Shown: positions 18,601-27,889 of the stretch, in pieces
How positions within the stretch are numbered: the first letter of the stretch is position 1
Layout of the letters: each line of letters begins with the position of its first letter
DNA from: Paenibacillus sp. Root444D2
GTDB taxonomy: Bacteria; Bacillota; Bacilli; Paenibacillales; NBRC-103111
NCBI RefSeq assembly: GCF_001426375.1
Contig: NZ_LMEO01000045.1
Coordinates: 426,928-490,927 of the forward strand
Direction: 5' to 3'
DNA length: 64,000 bases
Position numbers and translations under genes: made by a program
Notes under the pieces: generated by a model
What the model was told of the DNA's origin: nothing
What the model saw: only the letters and a program-made list of their open reading frames with translations
Databases searched by the model: none

Positions 18601-21594
18601 CGGTGTAATCTCCAAACCATTTACGATTGCGGTTGCACCGCCGAACTTGAAGTTCATTTGTCCATCACTAACGGAAGTCTGTGCAATTATCTTTTCAACG
18701 ACGGATTTGTTGCCCGCTGTAACTGTCCCAAAGTCTGTACCTTCGATGGCAACGGTCGTTCTTGCACTTCCCAGATAATCGCCAACGTAAAGCTTCACGG
18801 AATAAAGACCATTCGGTAGATCCACCATAAACTCCCAGCCAACATTGAAATAGCCAAGCCAATCACGGAGCAGGTCCGTACCGGTAGCACGATCCCGGCC
18901 AATCATGCCTGTTGGGTCCTTGATGCCGTAGCCTTTTGCTGCTGTGTATGTGCTGGAAAGATTGATGCCAGTATAACCATCTTGAATTGGAGAGGCAGCC
19001 AAACCGAAGTCGAACTTAATCGTCGCATGCTTGGTTTGGATGACGATGACATCTGACTGCTCGGACTCCCCTTTACCGTTTACTGCTGTAACAACTACGT
19101 CATAGGTTAGCCCTTCCGTCATACCTTGAATCGTAATCGTCGGAACTGTCGACGTACCAACTAAGACGTAAGTGGTGTCAGATGATAACTTTCTATAAAT
19201 CTTATAAATATCCGCACCTTCTACTGCATTCCATGTCAATACAGCTCCTGCATTGCTCACACTGCTTGCCACTATGCCGACTGGCTTCGATGGAACTGCA
19301 GCAGGCGGAGCAACATCCGTGACATAGGAGGAAAGTGGAATATTCAGGTCTTTAATCCCGCCTGACAGAAGACGCGCGATTTGAATTGCGCCATATTCCT
19401 GGAAGTGCGTATCGTCTGCATTACCGCTCGGGAAGGCAGTGTAGGTACCAGCGGGTACATGGAGGAAGACAGCAAGCGTACCAATTGGGCCGATAGTGTC
19501 ATAGTACGCCCGACTTAATGTGCTGAGATCCGCGAGTTTGACATCCATTTCTTGTGCCAGTTCTTTCATCGCAGCTACGTATGTCGGGAAGCTGACATTG
19601 AAGATGCCGGTTGACGCGTTAAAGTCCCTGCGACCGACAGGCGTTACCAAAATCGGTATCGCACCACGCTGCCTAGCGCCATTGATATATATCTTCAGAT
19701 AGTTTTTATAATCCTCGGGAGATGCATACCGTTCAGGAACGGAGATCGTCGCATCATTATGACCGAATTGGATCAAGAAGTAGTCATTCGGCTTGATCGC
19801 CCGCAAAATAGTATCCAAACGGCCTTCCGTGAGGAACGTTTTGCTGCTACGACCCCCGATGGACTGATTGCTGAAGGTTATGTCGGAAGTGAAGTAGCGG
19901 GAAATCATTTGCCCCCAACCGGCCTGAGGCTTCCAATACGAATCGTAGGTCTGTACCGTAGAATCCCCTGCGATATAAACTGTTGGCATTTCTCCAGCCA
20001 CTCGATCCGCTAGCTTTGAAATGACAAGCCCATTAATTTTGGGCGCAGAACCCGAGAAGCTGATATTCAACTGACCATCAACCAGGGCGACTTCGAACGT
20101 CTGCTCCAAATATTCACCAGCTGCCTTAGGCGTGAGCGCAATTTTGTTTGCCGTCATTCCTTCTACGGAAACAGCTACTTCAGATGCCGCATTGGCATCA
20201 CCTGCCGTAACCGTAACAGCGTAATCTCCATTTGGCAGATCCACGTTGAAGGAAGTGCCAGCTGGCGATAGGTAATCAGATTTCAGTGGATCCGATGTGC
20301 CGCTGTTACCAGAGCTGACGAGCGAAGGATTGGCAAATCCGTATTTCAGCTGGGCTGAGTAGGCCACTGGAGTCGTTATACCGAAATAGCCGTCAGCTAT
20401 AGCCCCAGGACCGAAATCTAATTTCAACGGCAATCCAGACGGGAGCACATTAGCCGCAACATATACCGTGCTTGCTGCCGCGCTCGAGGCATCAGACACC
20501 CCTGCCGCATTCGTTGCTTTTACCTGATAATAGTGAACAGCCGATGTGTCGGCCGTAGAATCGGTGTACGTTGTCGATGTTACCATGCCGAGCTCGGTGT
20601 AGATTCCGGTAGCAGAATCCGAACGGAATACCGTATAACCCGTTGCTCCATTCGATGCTGACCATTGCAAGGACACTTTATCCGATGTGACACCGCTTAC
20701 AATCAAATTGGCAGGAGCAGCCGGAATTGCAACTGTCTGTTTCACTTCCGCCGTTACCGGGCTGCTTGCAGCAGATTCAAGACCACCTGCCCCCAGAGCA
20801 GTTACTTGATAAGAATATGTATTTCCTACAGAAACAGCCGTATCAGTGTAAGCATTTACCATCACTTGTTTGATAAAATCATAATTCGTGACGCTATTCG
20901 TCGCACGGTACACGTTATAATAGACCGAATCCGTAACACTGCTCCAACCGAGTGATACGGAGGCTGCACCAGGAGTGGAATTAATATTGGTTACAGCGAG
21001 TGATTGAGGAGCCGAAGGCGCCGTCGCCGCTGGCACCTGTTCAATGACGAGGCCGTTCAAATAGCCAGCACCTGTGCCGCTGTAGCCTGTAGAGATGCCA
21101 ACTGTTAATTGACCGTCAGTTACCGTGGTGCTGTAGGTTGCTTGTGCAATAGCTACCTTCGTTGAAATCGTCCCTTTTGTCACCCCTTCGAGGGCAACCG
21201 TCGTTTTCGTTGTGGACGTACCTGCGAGCAGATCACCCGAATAAATCGTCACGTAATAATTGCCGTTTGGCACGTCCGCTAAGAACGTGAAGGGCGTTCC
21301 CAAAATAAAATCGTTCGTCAAATCCGTGCCGCCTGACCGATTCCTTGAGGCTCCCGCTGGCAGCGCTGTTTCAAGCCCATATCCCCGGTCCTTCGTATAA
21401 GTCAACTGATCATGAACTTGATTATAGCCTGCCATGACCGGACTGCTCGCTGAACCGAAATCAAATTTCTTTACAAACACCTCTGCTGCATGGGCTGCAG
21501 ATTCACCATAAGGCAGAGTTGGGAGCATATTGTAGGAAATCATAAGACCACACAATAGAAATGCTACAATTCGACTTACTTTCATCTTCATCAT
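15637..21594 (-). CDS. Rhamnogalacturonan acetylesterase-lyase fusion (CE12-PL11)
   Basis: A 1985-residue secreted protein. Residues 1-37 are a signal peptide ending AHAA. About 40-190 is a malectin-like module; two fibronectin III modules follow (about 195-385), then another malectin-like module (about 388-530). Residues about 537-750 form an SGNH esterase of the rhamnogalacturonan acetylesterase type: S545 in IAGDST, the GHND block, and D727/H730 in DDTH. After more FnIII and malectin-like modules, about 1230-1810 is a family 11 rhamnogalacturonan lyase (RQAEYLDRALVAVKQ..., repeated calcium-site-like GDVDGDG and YDLDGDGKAE). The end has two Ig-like modules with KDVTVTLKVSDSGSGVGGTYYTLNG. 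It would deacetylate and cleave the pectin RG-I backbone outside the cell. It appears monocistronic. Confidence 0.93.
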   Translation of the reverse strand: MMKMKVSRIVAFLLCGLMISYNMLPTLPYGESAAHAAEVFVKKFDFGSASSPVMAGYNQVHDQLTYTKDRGYGLETALPAGASRNRSGGTDLTNDFILGTPFTFLADVPNGNYYVTIYSGDLLAGTSTTKTTVALEGVTKGTISTKVAIAQATYSTTVTDGQLTVGISTGYSGTGAGYLNGLVIEQVPAATAPSAPQSLAVTNINSTPGAASVSLGWSSVTDSVYYNVYRATNSVTNYDFIKQVMVNAYTDTAVSVGNTYSYQVTALGAGGLESAASSPVTAEVKQTVAIPAAPANLIVSGVTSDKVSLQWSASNGATGYTVFRSDSATGIYTELGMVTSTTYTDSTADTSAVHYYQVKATNAAGVSDASSAAASTVYVAANVLPSGLPLKLDFGPGAIADGYFGITTPVAYSAQLKYGFANPSLVSSGNSGTSDPLKSDYLSPAGTSFNVDLPNGDYAVTVTAGDANAASEVAVSVEGMTANKIALTPKAAGEYLEQTFEVALVDGQLNISFSGSAPKINGLVISKLADRVAGEMPTVYIAGDSTVQTYDSYWKPQAGWGQMISRYFTSDITFSNQSIGGRSSKTFLTEGRLDTILRAIKPNDYFLIQFGHNDATISVPERYASPEDYKNYLKIYINGARQRGAIPILVTPVGRRDFNASTGIFNVSFPTYVAAMKELAQEMDVKLADLSTLSRAYYDTIGPIGTLAVFLHVPAGTYTAFPSGNADDTHFQEYGAIQIARLLSGGIKDLNIPLSSYVTDVAPPAAVPSKPVGIVASSVSNAGAVLTWNAVEGADIYKIYRKLSSDTTYVLVGTSTVPTITIQGMTEGLTYDVVVTAVNGKGESEQSDVIVIQTKHATIKFDFGLAASPIQDGYTGINLSSTYTAAKGYGIKDPTGMIGRDRATGTDLLRDWLGYFNVGWEFMVDLPNGLYSVKLYVGDYLGSARTTVAIEGTDFGTVTAGNKSVVEKIIAQTSVSDGQMNFKFGGATAIVNGLEITPILMAPTALKIDAKNTDPESPSVSLSWTGVEDVAKYHVYRKVSGTSKFQLLGSATTSTYVDNTVDVGMEYDYQVTTVDLASTETGPSTSLTVSMINPNVPIPAIPVNLQAVSVNKNDLTLSWDSVTGAKTYNIYRAESNNGTYELIGKARQSSYTDTTVLTTIPYYYKVSAVSAGGVSGQSETLATPVVTVLNRQAEYLDRALVAVKQVNGVYVGWKMLGTDPSNIAFNLYRSGVKVNAEPITGATNLLDEAGTETSVYLLKTVIGDSEKVASKEAFVWQNNYLAIPLQKPEGGITKSGEAYTYSANDTSVGDVDGDGTYELIVKWDPSNSKDNSQAGYTGNVYVDAYKLDGTRLWRIDLGPNIRAGAHYTQFQVYDLDGDGKAEVTFKTADGTIDGTGMAIGDATADHRNSSGYVLEGPEYLTVFNGLTGKAIATTDYDPPRGVVSDWGDTYGNRVDRFLAAVAYLDGEHPSLIFSRGYYTRTVIVAYDFKNGALTKKWRFDTNDEGLGAAYTAQGDHNLSIGDVDGDGKDEITFGAMAIDDDGTPLYNTGLGHGDAQHLGDLDPSRPGLEFFNVHEHLDSPYGMDFRDAKTGEILWGVWTGIDTGRGMSADIDPNYLGEEVWSATITNAQHIPISGLYSAKGELISTTIPSSTNFGIWWDGDLNRELLDANHVDKWDYVNHTTNRLFTAEGALSNNSTKSTPNLQADLFGDWREEIVWRNTDSSELRIYTTSTMTNTKLRTLMHDPIYRLGVAWQNTGYNQPPHTSFYLGAGMEEPAASHLTIVNEPVPAVPPTTTDDAPVGWLNKDVTVTLKVSDSGSGVGGTYYTLNGGAVQQGTSIIITEEGTHTLTYWSVDKIGNAESPHTVIVKIDKTAPTVNLVLDQTALWPPNHKLITVKATISANDSLSGNASIVLTSITSNEPDNGLGDGDTSDDILGAETGTLDTEFMLRAERSGKGNGRTYTITYTAADLAGNTTTQTAAVLVSH

Positions 21595-21647
21595 ACTGAG
21601 TCCTCGCCTTCTATGCGTTGTTTTTCCTTCTTCAATGATGTCTGTTC

Positions 21648-21661
21648 ACGTTGCGTAACGT
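21648..21661. promoter_or_regulatory. Inverted repeat in the leader of the pectinolytic gene
   Basis: ACGTT-gcgt-AACGT lies 54-67 bases before the ATG at 21594. It could be an operator or a small leader hairpin. No promoter with good hexamers was recognised in this 240-base gap. Confidence 0.3.
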
Positions 21662-21765
21662 CACACCTCCGTCCCATTGGGAATGTTTTCCTCTCCACAT
21701 CATAGATGGTTTTTTTCTTCTTTCCCATGTAAAAAAACGTTCTCTTTGTTTAAAAAACAGTTATG

Positions 21766-21780
21766 TTGAATGCGCTTCCA
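21766..21780. promoter_or_regulatory. cre-like site, one mismatch
   Basis: TTGAATGCGCTTCCA fits the CcpA consensus WTGNAANCGNWNNCW with one mismatch. It is about 170 bases upstream of the pectinolytic gene, so it would suit catabolite repression of that gene. Confidence 0.4.
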
Positions 21781-21796
21781 AAATCAAAAAAAAAGA

Positions 21797-21821
21797 ACAT
21801 GGCTTCACAAACAAGCCATGT
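21797..21821 (-). terminator. Terminator of the GH2/importer operon
   Basis: ACATGGCTT pairs with AAGCCATGT around a 7-base loop; on the minus strand the stem is followed by a run of nine T. It stands 15 bases after the GH2 stop. Confidence 0.92.
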
Positions 21822-21835
21822 CCTTCTTTTAAACC

Positions 21836-23605
21836 CTAAGCAAGATTAATCTCTTTTATTAGCTCGAGTGGTATCTTAGGCTTCCGATCCTCTGTAAGCA
21901 ATCCGTTGACTTCCTGTTGAACATCGGTTATTTGGGTGTAACAATATCCACTAATATATTCTGTATCTTTAATCGCTTGTATAATGTTCCTAAAGCGCTC
22001 GATAAAGGCTTCCTCATTCTCAACCTGATTCCCATAGCCCCAGCCTTTCCCTGTATTAAATGCAATGCCTCCGAATTCAGTGATCATAATCGGTTGGCCG
22101 CGATAGGCGTATCCTTGGGCCATGGCGTATTTCCCCTTATTGAATGAGAATTCATTGTTCAGCAGTCCATCTTTGTCTGTATAACGCTTTAAGAATGCAG
22201 AGCCTTTCTCCTCATAATCATGTAATGTCAGGATGTCAGAAACGGTGTGTTCCCAGCCATCATTTACGATAACAGGCCGATGCGGGTCAATTGATTTAGT
22301 CAAATGATAGATGCTTTCCGTAAACTTTTGTTGTCTCACGTTGGTGTAAATTTGTGCAATCCCCCATGATTCATTGAAAGGTACCCATGTCACGATACTA
22401 GGGTGATTGTACTGCTGGCGGACGATTTCCGTCCATTCCGATGTGAATGTTTCAATCGCCTCATCGTTAAACTCAAAGGTTGCCGCCATTTCGGACCAGA
22501 CGAGCACGCCTTTCACATCACACCAGTAAAGGAATCGGGCATCCTCAATTTTCATATGCTTCCTTACCCCGTTGTAACCCATAGCCAAGATTGCATCAAT
22601 GTCCTCAATCAACGCCTCCTCTGATGGCGGAGTCAAGTGACTGTCTGGCCAGTAACCCTGATCAAGAATAAGACGTTGATATATCGGCGTATTGTTAAGA
22701 AGTACTTTTCCTTTTTCAATCGAAATTTTTCTCATACCGAAGTAAGAATACACATGATCAATGATGAGATCATCTTCATATAGGATAAATTCCACATCAT
22801 ATAAGTTCGGGTTTTGCGGTGACCATGTTCGAACCTTCCAAGGCCCGTTCACTTCGTGTAATAAATTCATATCCAGTTGGAGCCACGGCCGATCGATAAC
22901 GAGACTCGTTTGCTTTAGAACTTTATCCTTCAAGCTAATCCGAGTTTCCAAACGGAGTTGTTTCGATTTATTCGATTTGGCAGCTATGTGTGCCTGATAA
23001 TCAAAGCGAACGGAATAATTATCGAGATCAGGCGTCATCTTAACAGATTTTATATACGAGGCTGCTACATACTCTACCCATACACTTTGCCAAATGCCTG
23101 TTGTCTGCACATAAAAGCACTCAAAATTATCATCAACCCAACGCTGTTTGCCTCTTGGCTGTGTGCAGCTTTGTGAGTCTTCCGCTTTCAACACGAGGGT
23201 ATTGGATTCGCCAAACTGAAGATACGGTGTAATGTCAAAAGAAAAAGCTGCATACCCGCCTTGATGTTGTCCGACCAAAACGCCATTAACCCATAGCTTA
23301 GCTAAATAATCTACGGCCTGAAAATGAAGGATAACCCGGTTCCCTTCTTGCTCCTGCGGGATTTCCAAAGCACGCTCATACCATACATTCGGGTGAAACT
23401 TCTCTTCTCCAATCCCGCTCGCCTTCGTTTCATAAGTGAAAGGAACGGTTATTTTACGATCTCCGTTAAGCTGTTTATACCACTTTTCGATTTCCCCTAC
23501 ATTATTATCGTCAAAACGGAAATCCCATTCCCCGTTCAAATTGAGCCAAGAATCACGAACGAATTGCGGTCTTGGATAATCTTTGATATACATCTTAGTT
23601 GTCAT
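21836..23605 (-). CDS. Glycoside hydrolase family 2 (beta-galactosidase/beta-glucuronidase type)
   Basis: A 589-residue cytoplasmic protein without a signal peptide. The order is sugar-binding jelly roll (about 10-185, LNLNGEWDFRFDD, VWYERALEIP), Ig-like domain (about 190-295) and TIM barrel (about 300-589). The acid/base is E412 in VPFNESWGI and the nucleophile is E510 in ITEFGGIAF, both intact. It is shorter than classical LacZ and resembles the compact GH2 enzymes of plant-polymer loci. Likely substrates are beta-galactosides or beta-glucuronides from pectin side chains taken up by the importer of the same operon. Exact specificity is not readable. It is the last gene of the operon that starts with the binding protein at 30249. 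Confidence 0.9.
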   Translation of the reverse strand: MTTKMYIKDYPRPQFVRDSWLNLNGEWDFRFDDNNVGEIEKWYKQLNGDRKITVPFTYETKASGIGEEKFHPNVWYERALEIPQEQEGNRVILHFQAVDYLAKLWVNGVLVGQHQGGYAAFSFDITPYLQFGESNTLVLKAEDSQSCTQPRGKQRWVDDNFECFYVQTTGIWQSVWVEYVAASYIKSVKMTPDLDNYSVRFDYQAHIAAKSNKSKQLRLETRISLKDKVLKQTSLVIDRPWLQLDMNLLHEVNGPWKVRTWSPQNPNLYDVEFILYEDDLIIDHVYSYFGMRKISIEKGKVLLNNTPIYQRLILDQGYWPDSHLTPPSEEALIEDIDAILAMGYNGVRKHMKIEDARFLYWCDVKGVLVWSEMAATFEFNDEAIETFTSEWTEIVRQQYNHPSIVTWVPFNESWGIAQIYTNVRQQKFTESIYHLTKSIDPHRPVIVNDGWEHTVSDILTLHDYEEKGSAFLKRYTDKDGLLNNEFSFNKGKYAMAQGYAYRGQPIMITEFGGIAFNTGKGWGYGNQVENEEAFIERFRNIIQAIKDTEYISGYCYTQITDVQQEVNGLLTEDRKPKIPLELIKEINLA

Positions 23606-23647
23606 ATCTACACTCCTCTATCTTCTCTGTATTTACAACTGTGCTTT

Positions 23648-26050
23648 TCACTTGGAAACAGAAACTTTATGAAAAATAATATCGGAATGGTTGGAAAGCA
23701 GACCGATTTTGCCATGTGTATAGGCTCTCGGGTCCTGATAATCGAGAACAGGATCCTTTGATCCGTTCCAATATACACGTATACGATTGCCGGTAACCTG
23801 AACGTTGATTTGATAGTTAGTATCTTTTTGAATCGTTAGAGGCACGGTTTTCAAAATCTCCTGTTTTCCGTAATTCACTTTTTTAAGCGTTAGTCCATCT
23901 TGGTTCACAGACGCATAATAACCTGTGAAGGCATCTTGTACTTGATGCGGATAGTACGATTCATGAACAGATCTGATCAGCAAGCCTGCATCGCTTGTCG
24001 GCATCGTGGGGAAATGGAACTCCGCATCCATCCGGTAATCCGTCCAGTCTTCACTTCCCGCGAATGTTTTTATATATTCGTGAGAGCGAGTTTCATAACC
24101 GCCATCTACAGGAATCCACATGCCCACCATACCTTTAGGCACATTGTCTATTGGAGAGAACGCTTCATCACCCGGATAGAACGTCATCGTCTTGAACGAA
24201 AGCGAACCTTGGACAACTTTGATTTTCAGGTTTGCGTAGCCTTCTTTCAATGCCATACTCCCAATGCGGGTTCGTTCCCAAGCTTGATCCGCTTTGTTCC
24301 GCTTTGGTACGATAAACCGCTGCTTTTCTGCTCCAGCAGCTATTTCAATCGTTGTCTCCGCATCCGATGGCAGCATATCCAAATCTATGCCGTAGTTTCC
24401 TGCCTGCTTCACCTGTATAGGGTACTGCAGCCAATCTCCGGTCTTCGGCAAAACAGCTGCCATACTGCCATCATCCGCTGCAATTCCTCGATGCTCATTG
24501 GCTAAGGAATCTGAATAGCCACGGTTCTTATCTTTCAAATAATGTACCGCTTCGATACTCCCTGGGACAGGCTTGACGGTTTCATAATCACTGCTTCCAC
24601 CCGCATCATTGCTATAACCCGTGAATAACATTGCAGGAGCGGACTTCGATGCAGAAGCATAGATGTAACCCATTTTACCTCCGGCAATCTGCCTATCTAC
24701 CTCTAGCTTATGCATATTGTCCCAATAAACCCGAATTTTGCCATTTACACTTATTACCCGAATCGTATGCAGTTTGGTTAGGTCCGTTTCCTTTGGGATT
24801 TGAGCTTTTCCCACAAGGACTATTTTACCCTCATTAACCAGCTGTACGATTAGCTCATGACTTTGTGAATCCACGTCCGTAAACATAAAATTTCGCTCAT
24901 TCTCGTATGCAAATACAACGCCTATATGAGTAGAGCTTTCGTCAGTCGACAATGCGTGAAAATTATATTCAGCTGTAAATGCCTGTTCCGTTGTAGAGTC
25001 GCTCACGACAATCGTTTTATCACGCAATTGCTCTTGTTTCCAACCAACCGTACTTCCGGGGACCACTTCTTTGGCCGAAAAGTCAGGCATTTTGGCAACA
25101 GGACGGGCCATCGCGAAGGTAGGACCGAGTAGAGACATACGATCCCCATTAAACTGCAAACGGTCGATATTAAGCTTGCGTACAGGCGGGCCTGACGTCG
25201 ATGCGCCTTCCAGATTGTGATACACCAAATAATAGGAATCCAGATCCGGCCCTAGAACAGTAGAACTGTGACCTAGTCCATTAAATTTATAGTCCGTGCT
25301 GATCACGAATGGATTGTTTTCCAGCGTCCGATAAGGACCTAAAGGTCCTTGATCTGAAATCGAATATTGAATTCGATAACCTGTGCTGAAGACATGATTA
25401 CCGGTATAGGTAATTAGGTATTTCCCTTCTCTTTTCCAGATCGATGAGCCCTCTGTCCAGTGCTGCAAATAGGCTTCCGGGATCAGCTTATCGGGGCCAA
25501 ACGTATAAGGATCTGACATTTCGTTAGCCAAGATGCCTCGACCGGAAGCATGGGTAAAGTACCATTTTCCATCGTCATCAATAAATACAGAGCCATCGAT
25601 CGACATCCCCAAATTATCCGTTTGGACCGTAAAAGGGCCTGTGGGACTCTGGCTGCGGAGCACATAATGACCGCCGCCTCCCGGTGAGGTGTACATGTAG
25701 AAGTAACCGTTCCAGTAGACGACTTCCGGCGCATACGCCCCTTTTGTTATTAGCTCCTCAGTAACGAGTCCTTCCGGCTTCCAATTCACTAAATCTGCAG
25801 AACTCCACGCTTTTACTCCAATTTGATCATCCTGAGTACTGCAGTACAAATAGTACATACCGTTGTAACGGAGAACGAATGGATCGCCAATCCCGTAATC
25901 CTCCCACTCTTCAGCTAACTCCATGGGATTACTATAGGTGGGAACTTGACGCCAGCGTTCGAGCTCCATTCTCTTAGGTCCCTCTCCCTGACATGAGGTT
26001 AGAAATACACCCAAACAGATCGTCACCATTACACTCACCAATCTCTTCAA
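23648..26050 (-). CDS. GH43 lipoprotein with ConA-like and CBM6-like modules
   Basis: An 800-residue surface enzyme. The lipobox LTSC places the lipidated cysteine at C20. Residues about 50-330 are a five-bladed GH43 propeller with D56 (GDPFVL), D152 (SIDGSVFIDDDG) and E200 (HWTEGSS) as base, pKa modulator and acid. A ConA-like module (about 335-490), a CBM6-like module (about 500-625) and a second ConA-like module (about 640-800) follow. GH43 enzymes of this kind act on alpha-L-arabinofuranosyl or beta-xylosyl bonds. Its ATG overlaps the stop of the acyltransferase gene by four bases, so the two are translationally coupled. The GH43 domain is similar to that of the protein at 34135-37989. 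Confidence 0.9.
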   Translation of the reverse strand: MKRLVSVMVTICLGVFLTSCQGEGPKRMELERWRQVPTYSNPMELAEEWEDYGIGDPFVLRYNGMYYLYCSTQDDQIGVKAWSSADLVNWKPEGLVTEELITKGAYAPEVVYWNGYFYMYTSPGGGGHYVLRSQSPTGPFTVQTDNLGMSIDGSVFIDDDGKWYFTHASGRGILANEMSDPYTFGPDKLIPEAYLQHWTEGSSIWKREGKYLITYTGNHVFSTGYRIQYSISDQGPLGPYRTLENNPFVISTDYKFNGLGHSSTVLGPDLDSYYLVYHNLEGASTSGPPVRKLNIDRLQFNGDRMSLLGPTFAMARPVAKMPDFSAKEVVPGSTVGWKQEQLRDKTIVVSDSTTEQAFTAEYNFHALSTDESSTHIGVVFAYENERNFMFTDVDSQSHELIVQLVNEGKIVLVGKAQIPKETDLTKLHTIRVISVNGKIRVYWDNMHKLEVDRQIAGGKMGYIYASASKSAPAMLFTGYSNDAGGSSDYETVKPVPGSIEAVHYLKDKNRGYSDSLANEHRGIAADDGSMAAVLPKTGDWLQYPIQVKQAGNYGIDLDMLPSDAETTIEIAAGAEKQRFIVPKRNKADQAWERTRIGSMALKEGYANLKIKVVQGSLSFKTMTFYPGDEAFSPIDNVPKGMVGMWIPVDGGYETRSHEYIKTFAGSEDWTDYRMDAEFHFPTMPTSDAGLLIRSVHESYYPHQVQDAFTGYYASVNQDGLTLKKVNYGKQEILKTVPLTIQKDTNYQINVQVTGNRIRVYWNGSKDPVLDYQDPRAYTHGKIGLLSNHSDIIFHKVSVSK

Positions 26051-27078
26051 TGATTTACACCTTCCGATTTCAAAGCGACCATCGCACCCAATTTAGTACT
26101 TATCGTGATCCGGATGAAAAAGCTAATCAATAAAAGAATACCGACATCAAACCAAAGGCATTCCATCGTGCTTAACAGAAGCTGCCCTTGATTATGTTTT
26201 AACGTAAAAATCATCATATTGCTCAGAAGTAAATATAGCAGCACATTTTGCCCTAGAACGAGCAAGAAGCCCGTATATCTCAATCTATTTACCAACATTT
26301 TTGCAACTAAGAAGTACACATATATTAAGAATGCAGAGCTTAATATCCAAAATATGGACGGTGGAAAACGCTCCGGAAGCCCATGTTTCGCTATCACATA
26401 AGTGATGAATAGGCCTGATGAGACGACTGAACCAATGAAAAATTTCCAGTTCCACCCCAGCTTGTAGCGTGCGGCATACATCCCAATCAAGTAGTAGGGA
26501 AAATATTGCACTACGGGAAAAGAAGCAAACTTTCTTGTGCCAATCAATAGCCCTAACTGATTCATGGTCACTTTGTCATAGGGTAGATACGTAGTAACTA
26601 GCAGCAAAACGACGACCACCCAAAATTTGAACTTTCGCTCAACTAACCAAGTTAATGGCTTAAATAAGACCAACCCGACCAACATGGTAAGTGAAAAAGA
26701 AATCAGAAACTCCGACCAACCAGGAATATCTTGAAGAATCAGAATAGGCTTGATTGTGCTCCAAGATAGGGGCTTTCGATCTAAGAACAAGCGATAGTAT
26801 GTACCTGAAATATAAAAGGCAATTAACGTTTTCAACGCGGTTGAAAGCATTCTTCCGTAAACTGCTTTGAACGGTCTATTGTAATAGGCTAATTGGCCAA
26901 CGTAACCGAAGCTAAATACGAAACCTGTAAAAGTGACTATATTAACAACATCGATCACTCGTTGTGCTCCCGTAAAGACCATGGGATTGCTGAAAAATTG
27001 CAAAATATGACAGTACACCATCCCGATGACCAATAACCCTTTAAAGATGTCGATGCTGTAATCTCTTTCTTTATTCAT
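26047..27078 (-). CDS. Multi-pass membrane acyltransferase-3-like protein
   Basis: A 343-residue protein with about 10 hydrophobic segments. The start RDYSIDIFKGLLVIGMVYCHILQFF resembles the first helix of acyltransferase family 3 proteins, with Asp and an active-site His (CH). Such proteins move acetyl or other acyl groups onto sugars of walls, exopolysaccharides or glycolipids; some relatives only transport. Its place between two importer permeases and a GH43, with a 3-base gap to the former and a 4-base overlap to the latter, is unusual: a sugar-tailoring enzyme within a catabolic operon. The family call rests on the N-terminal motif and topology only. Confidence 0.7.
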   Translation of the reverse strand: MNKERDYSIDIFKGLLVIGMVYCHILQFFSNPMVFTGAQRVIDVVNIVTFTGFVFSFGYVGQLAYYNRPFKAVYGRMLSTALKTLIAFYISGTYYRLFLDRKPLSWSTIKPILILQDIPGWSEFLISFSLTMLVGLVLFKPLTWLVERKFKFWVVVVLLLVTTYLPYDKVTMNQLGLLIGTRKFASFPVVQYFPYYLIGMYAARYKLGWNWKFFIGSVVSSGLFITYVIAKHGLPERFPPSIFWILSSAFLIYVYFLVAKMLVNRLRYTGFLLVLGQNVLLYLLLSNMMIFTLKHNQGQLLLSTMECLWFDVGILLLISFFIRITISTKLGAMVALKSEGVNH

Positions 27079-27081
27079 GGA

Positions 27082-27888
27082 TTACCCCTTTATACCCGAG
27101 AAGCTCAGACCTTTCACAATTTGCCGCTCGAAGAACAAGAACGCGACCATGACAGGAATAGATGCTACCGAGTTAATGGCCATAGGTCTTACATAATCTT
27201 CCGAGTACTGGGACATCAGGGTAGGAATCCCCATCGGTAGAGTAAACAGTTCTTCTGATGTAATCGCGATAAACGGCCATAGGAAGTTGTTCCATTGCGC
27301 AATAAACGTAAGAATGACAATGGAGGCCAAGGCAGGTTTAGCGAGCGGCATCACGATACTGGCGTAAACCCTTAACTTGCTCCCCCCATCCATCTCAGCG
27401 CTTTCAAGCAGCTCATTGGGAACTGCATCAAAAAAGCTTTTCAGTACAACAACTGCAAATGGAGAGGCCACCGCCGGTAAAATTAATCCTTGATAAGAAT
27501 CTAACATCCCCAGTTCTTTCACAACCTGATAAAGCGGAATGAGAATCGCTTCGCCTGGGATCAAAAGACCAGCCAAGATCAAGACGAACATGAACTTTTG
27601 ATAACGGAACTTGATTTTGGACAAGGCAAATGCGCTTAGTGAAGAAACCAACAGCGTTAGCAATGTAACGACAATAGCAACCACAAGGGAGTTGAACATC
27701 CACCTTAACAGAGACGTTTCTTGAAAAATATACGCATATGTCTCAAAGGTGTAAGGCGGTTTATACCAATCCAGCACACCTGTAATCTTCATACCTTCAT
27801 CTTTAATAGAAACAATCAGCATCCATGAGATGGGAACTAGAAAAAACAGGGCAAGAAGCACCGATAAGGACAAGCGAAGAGCCCGCAT
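27082..27888 (-). CDS. ABC sugar importer permease, MalG-like (CUT1)
   Basis: A 268-residue inner permease with six predicted membrane segments. The EAA loop that contacts the ATPase reads ELLESAEMDGGSKLRVYASIVMPLAKPAL, as in MalG-type subunits. It pairs with the permease at 27890, one base away, and with the binding protein at 28912. No ATPase gene is present in the cluster, as is usual for Gram-positive CUT1 systems that share an MsmK-type ATPase. The substrate is probably an arabino-, galacto- or rhamno-oligosaccharide given the enzymes downstream. Confidence 0.93.
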   Translation of the reverse strand: MRALRLSLSVLLALFFLVPISWMLIVSIKDEGMKITGVLDWYKPPYTFETYAYIFQETSLLRWMFNSLVVAIVVTLLTLLVSSLSAFALSKIKFRYQKFMFVLILAGLLIPGEAILIPLYQVVKELGMLDSYQGLILPAVASPFAVVVLKSFFDAVPNELLESAEMDGGSKLRVYASIVMPLAKPALASIVILTFIAQWNNFLWPFIAITSEELFTLPMGIPTLMSQYSEDYVRPMAINSVASIPVMVAFLFFERQIVKGLSFSGIKG

Positions 27889-27889
27889 C

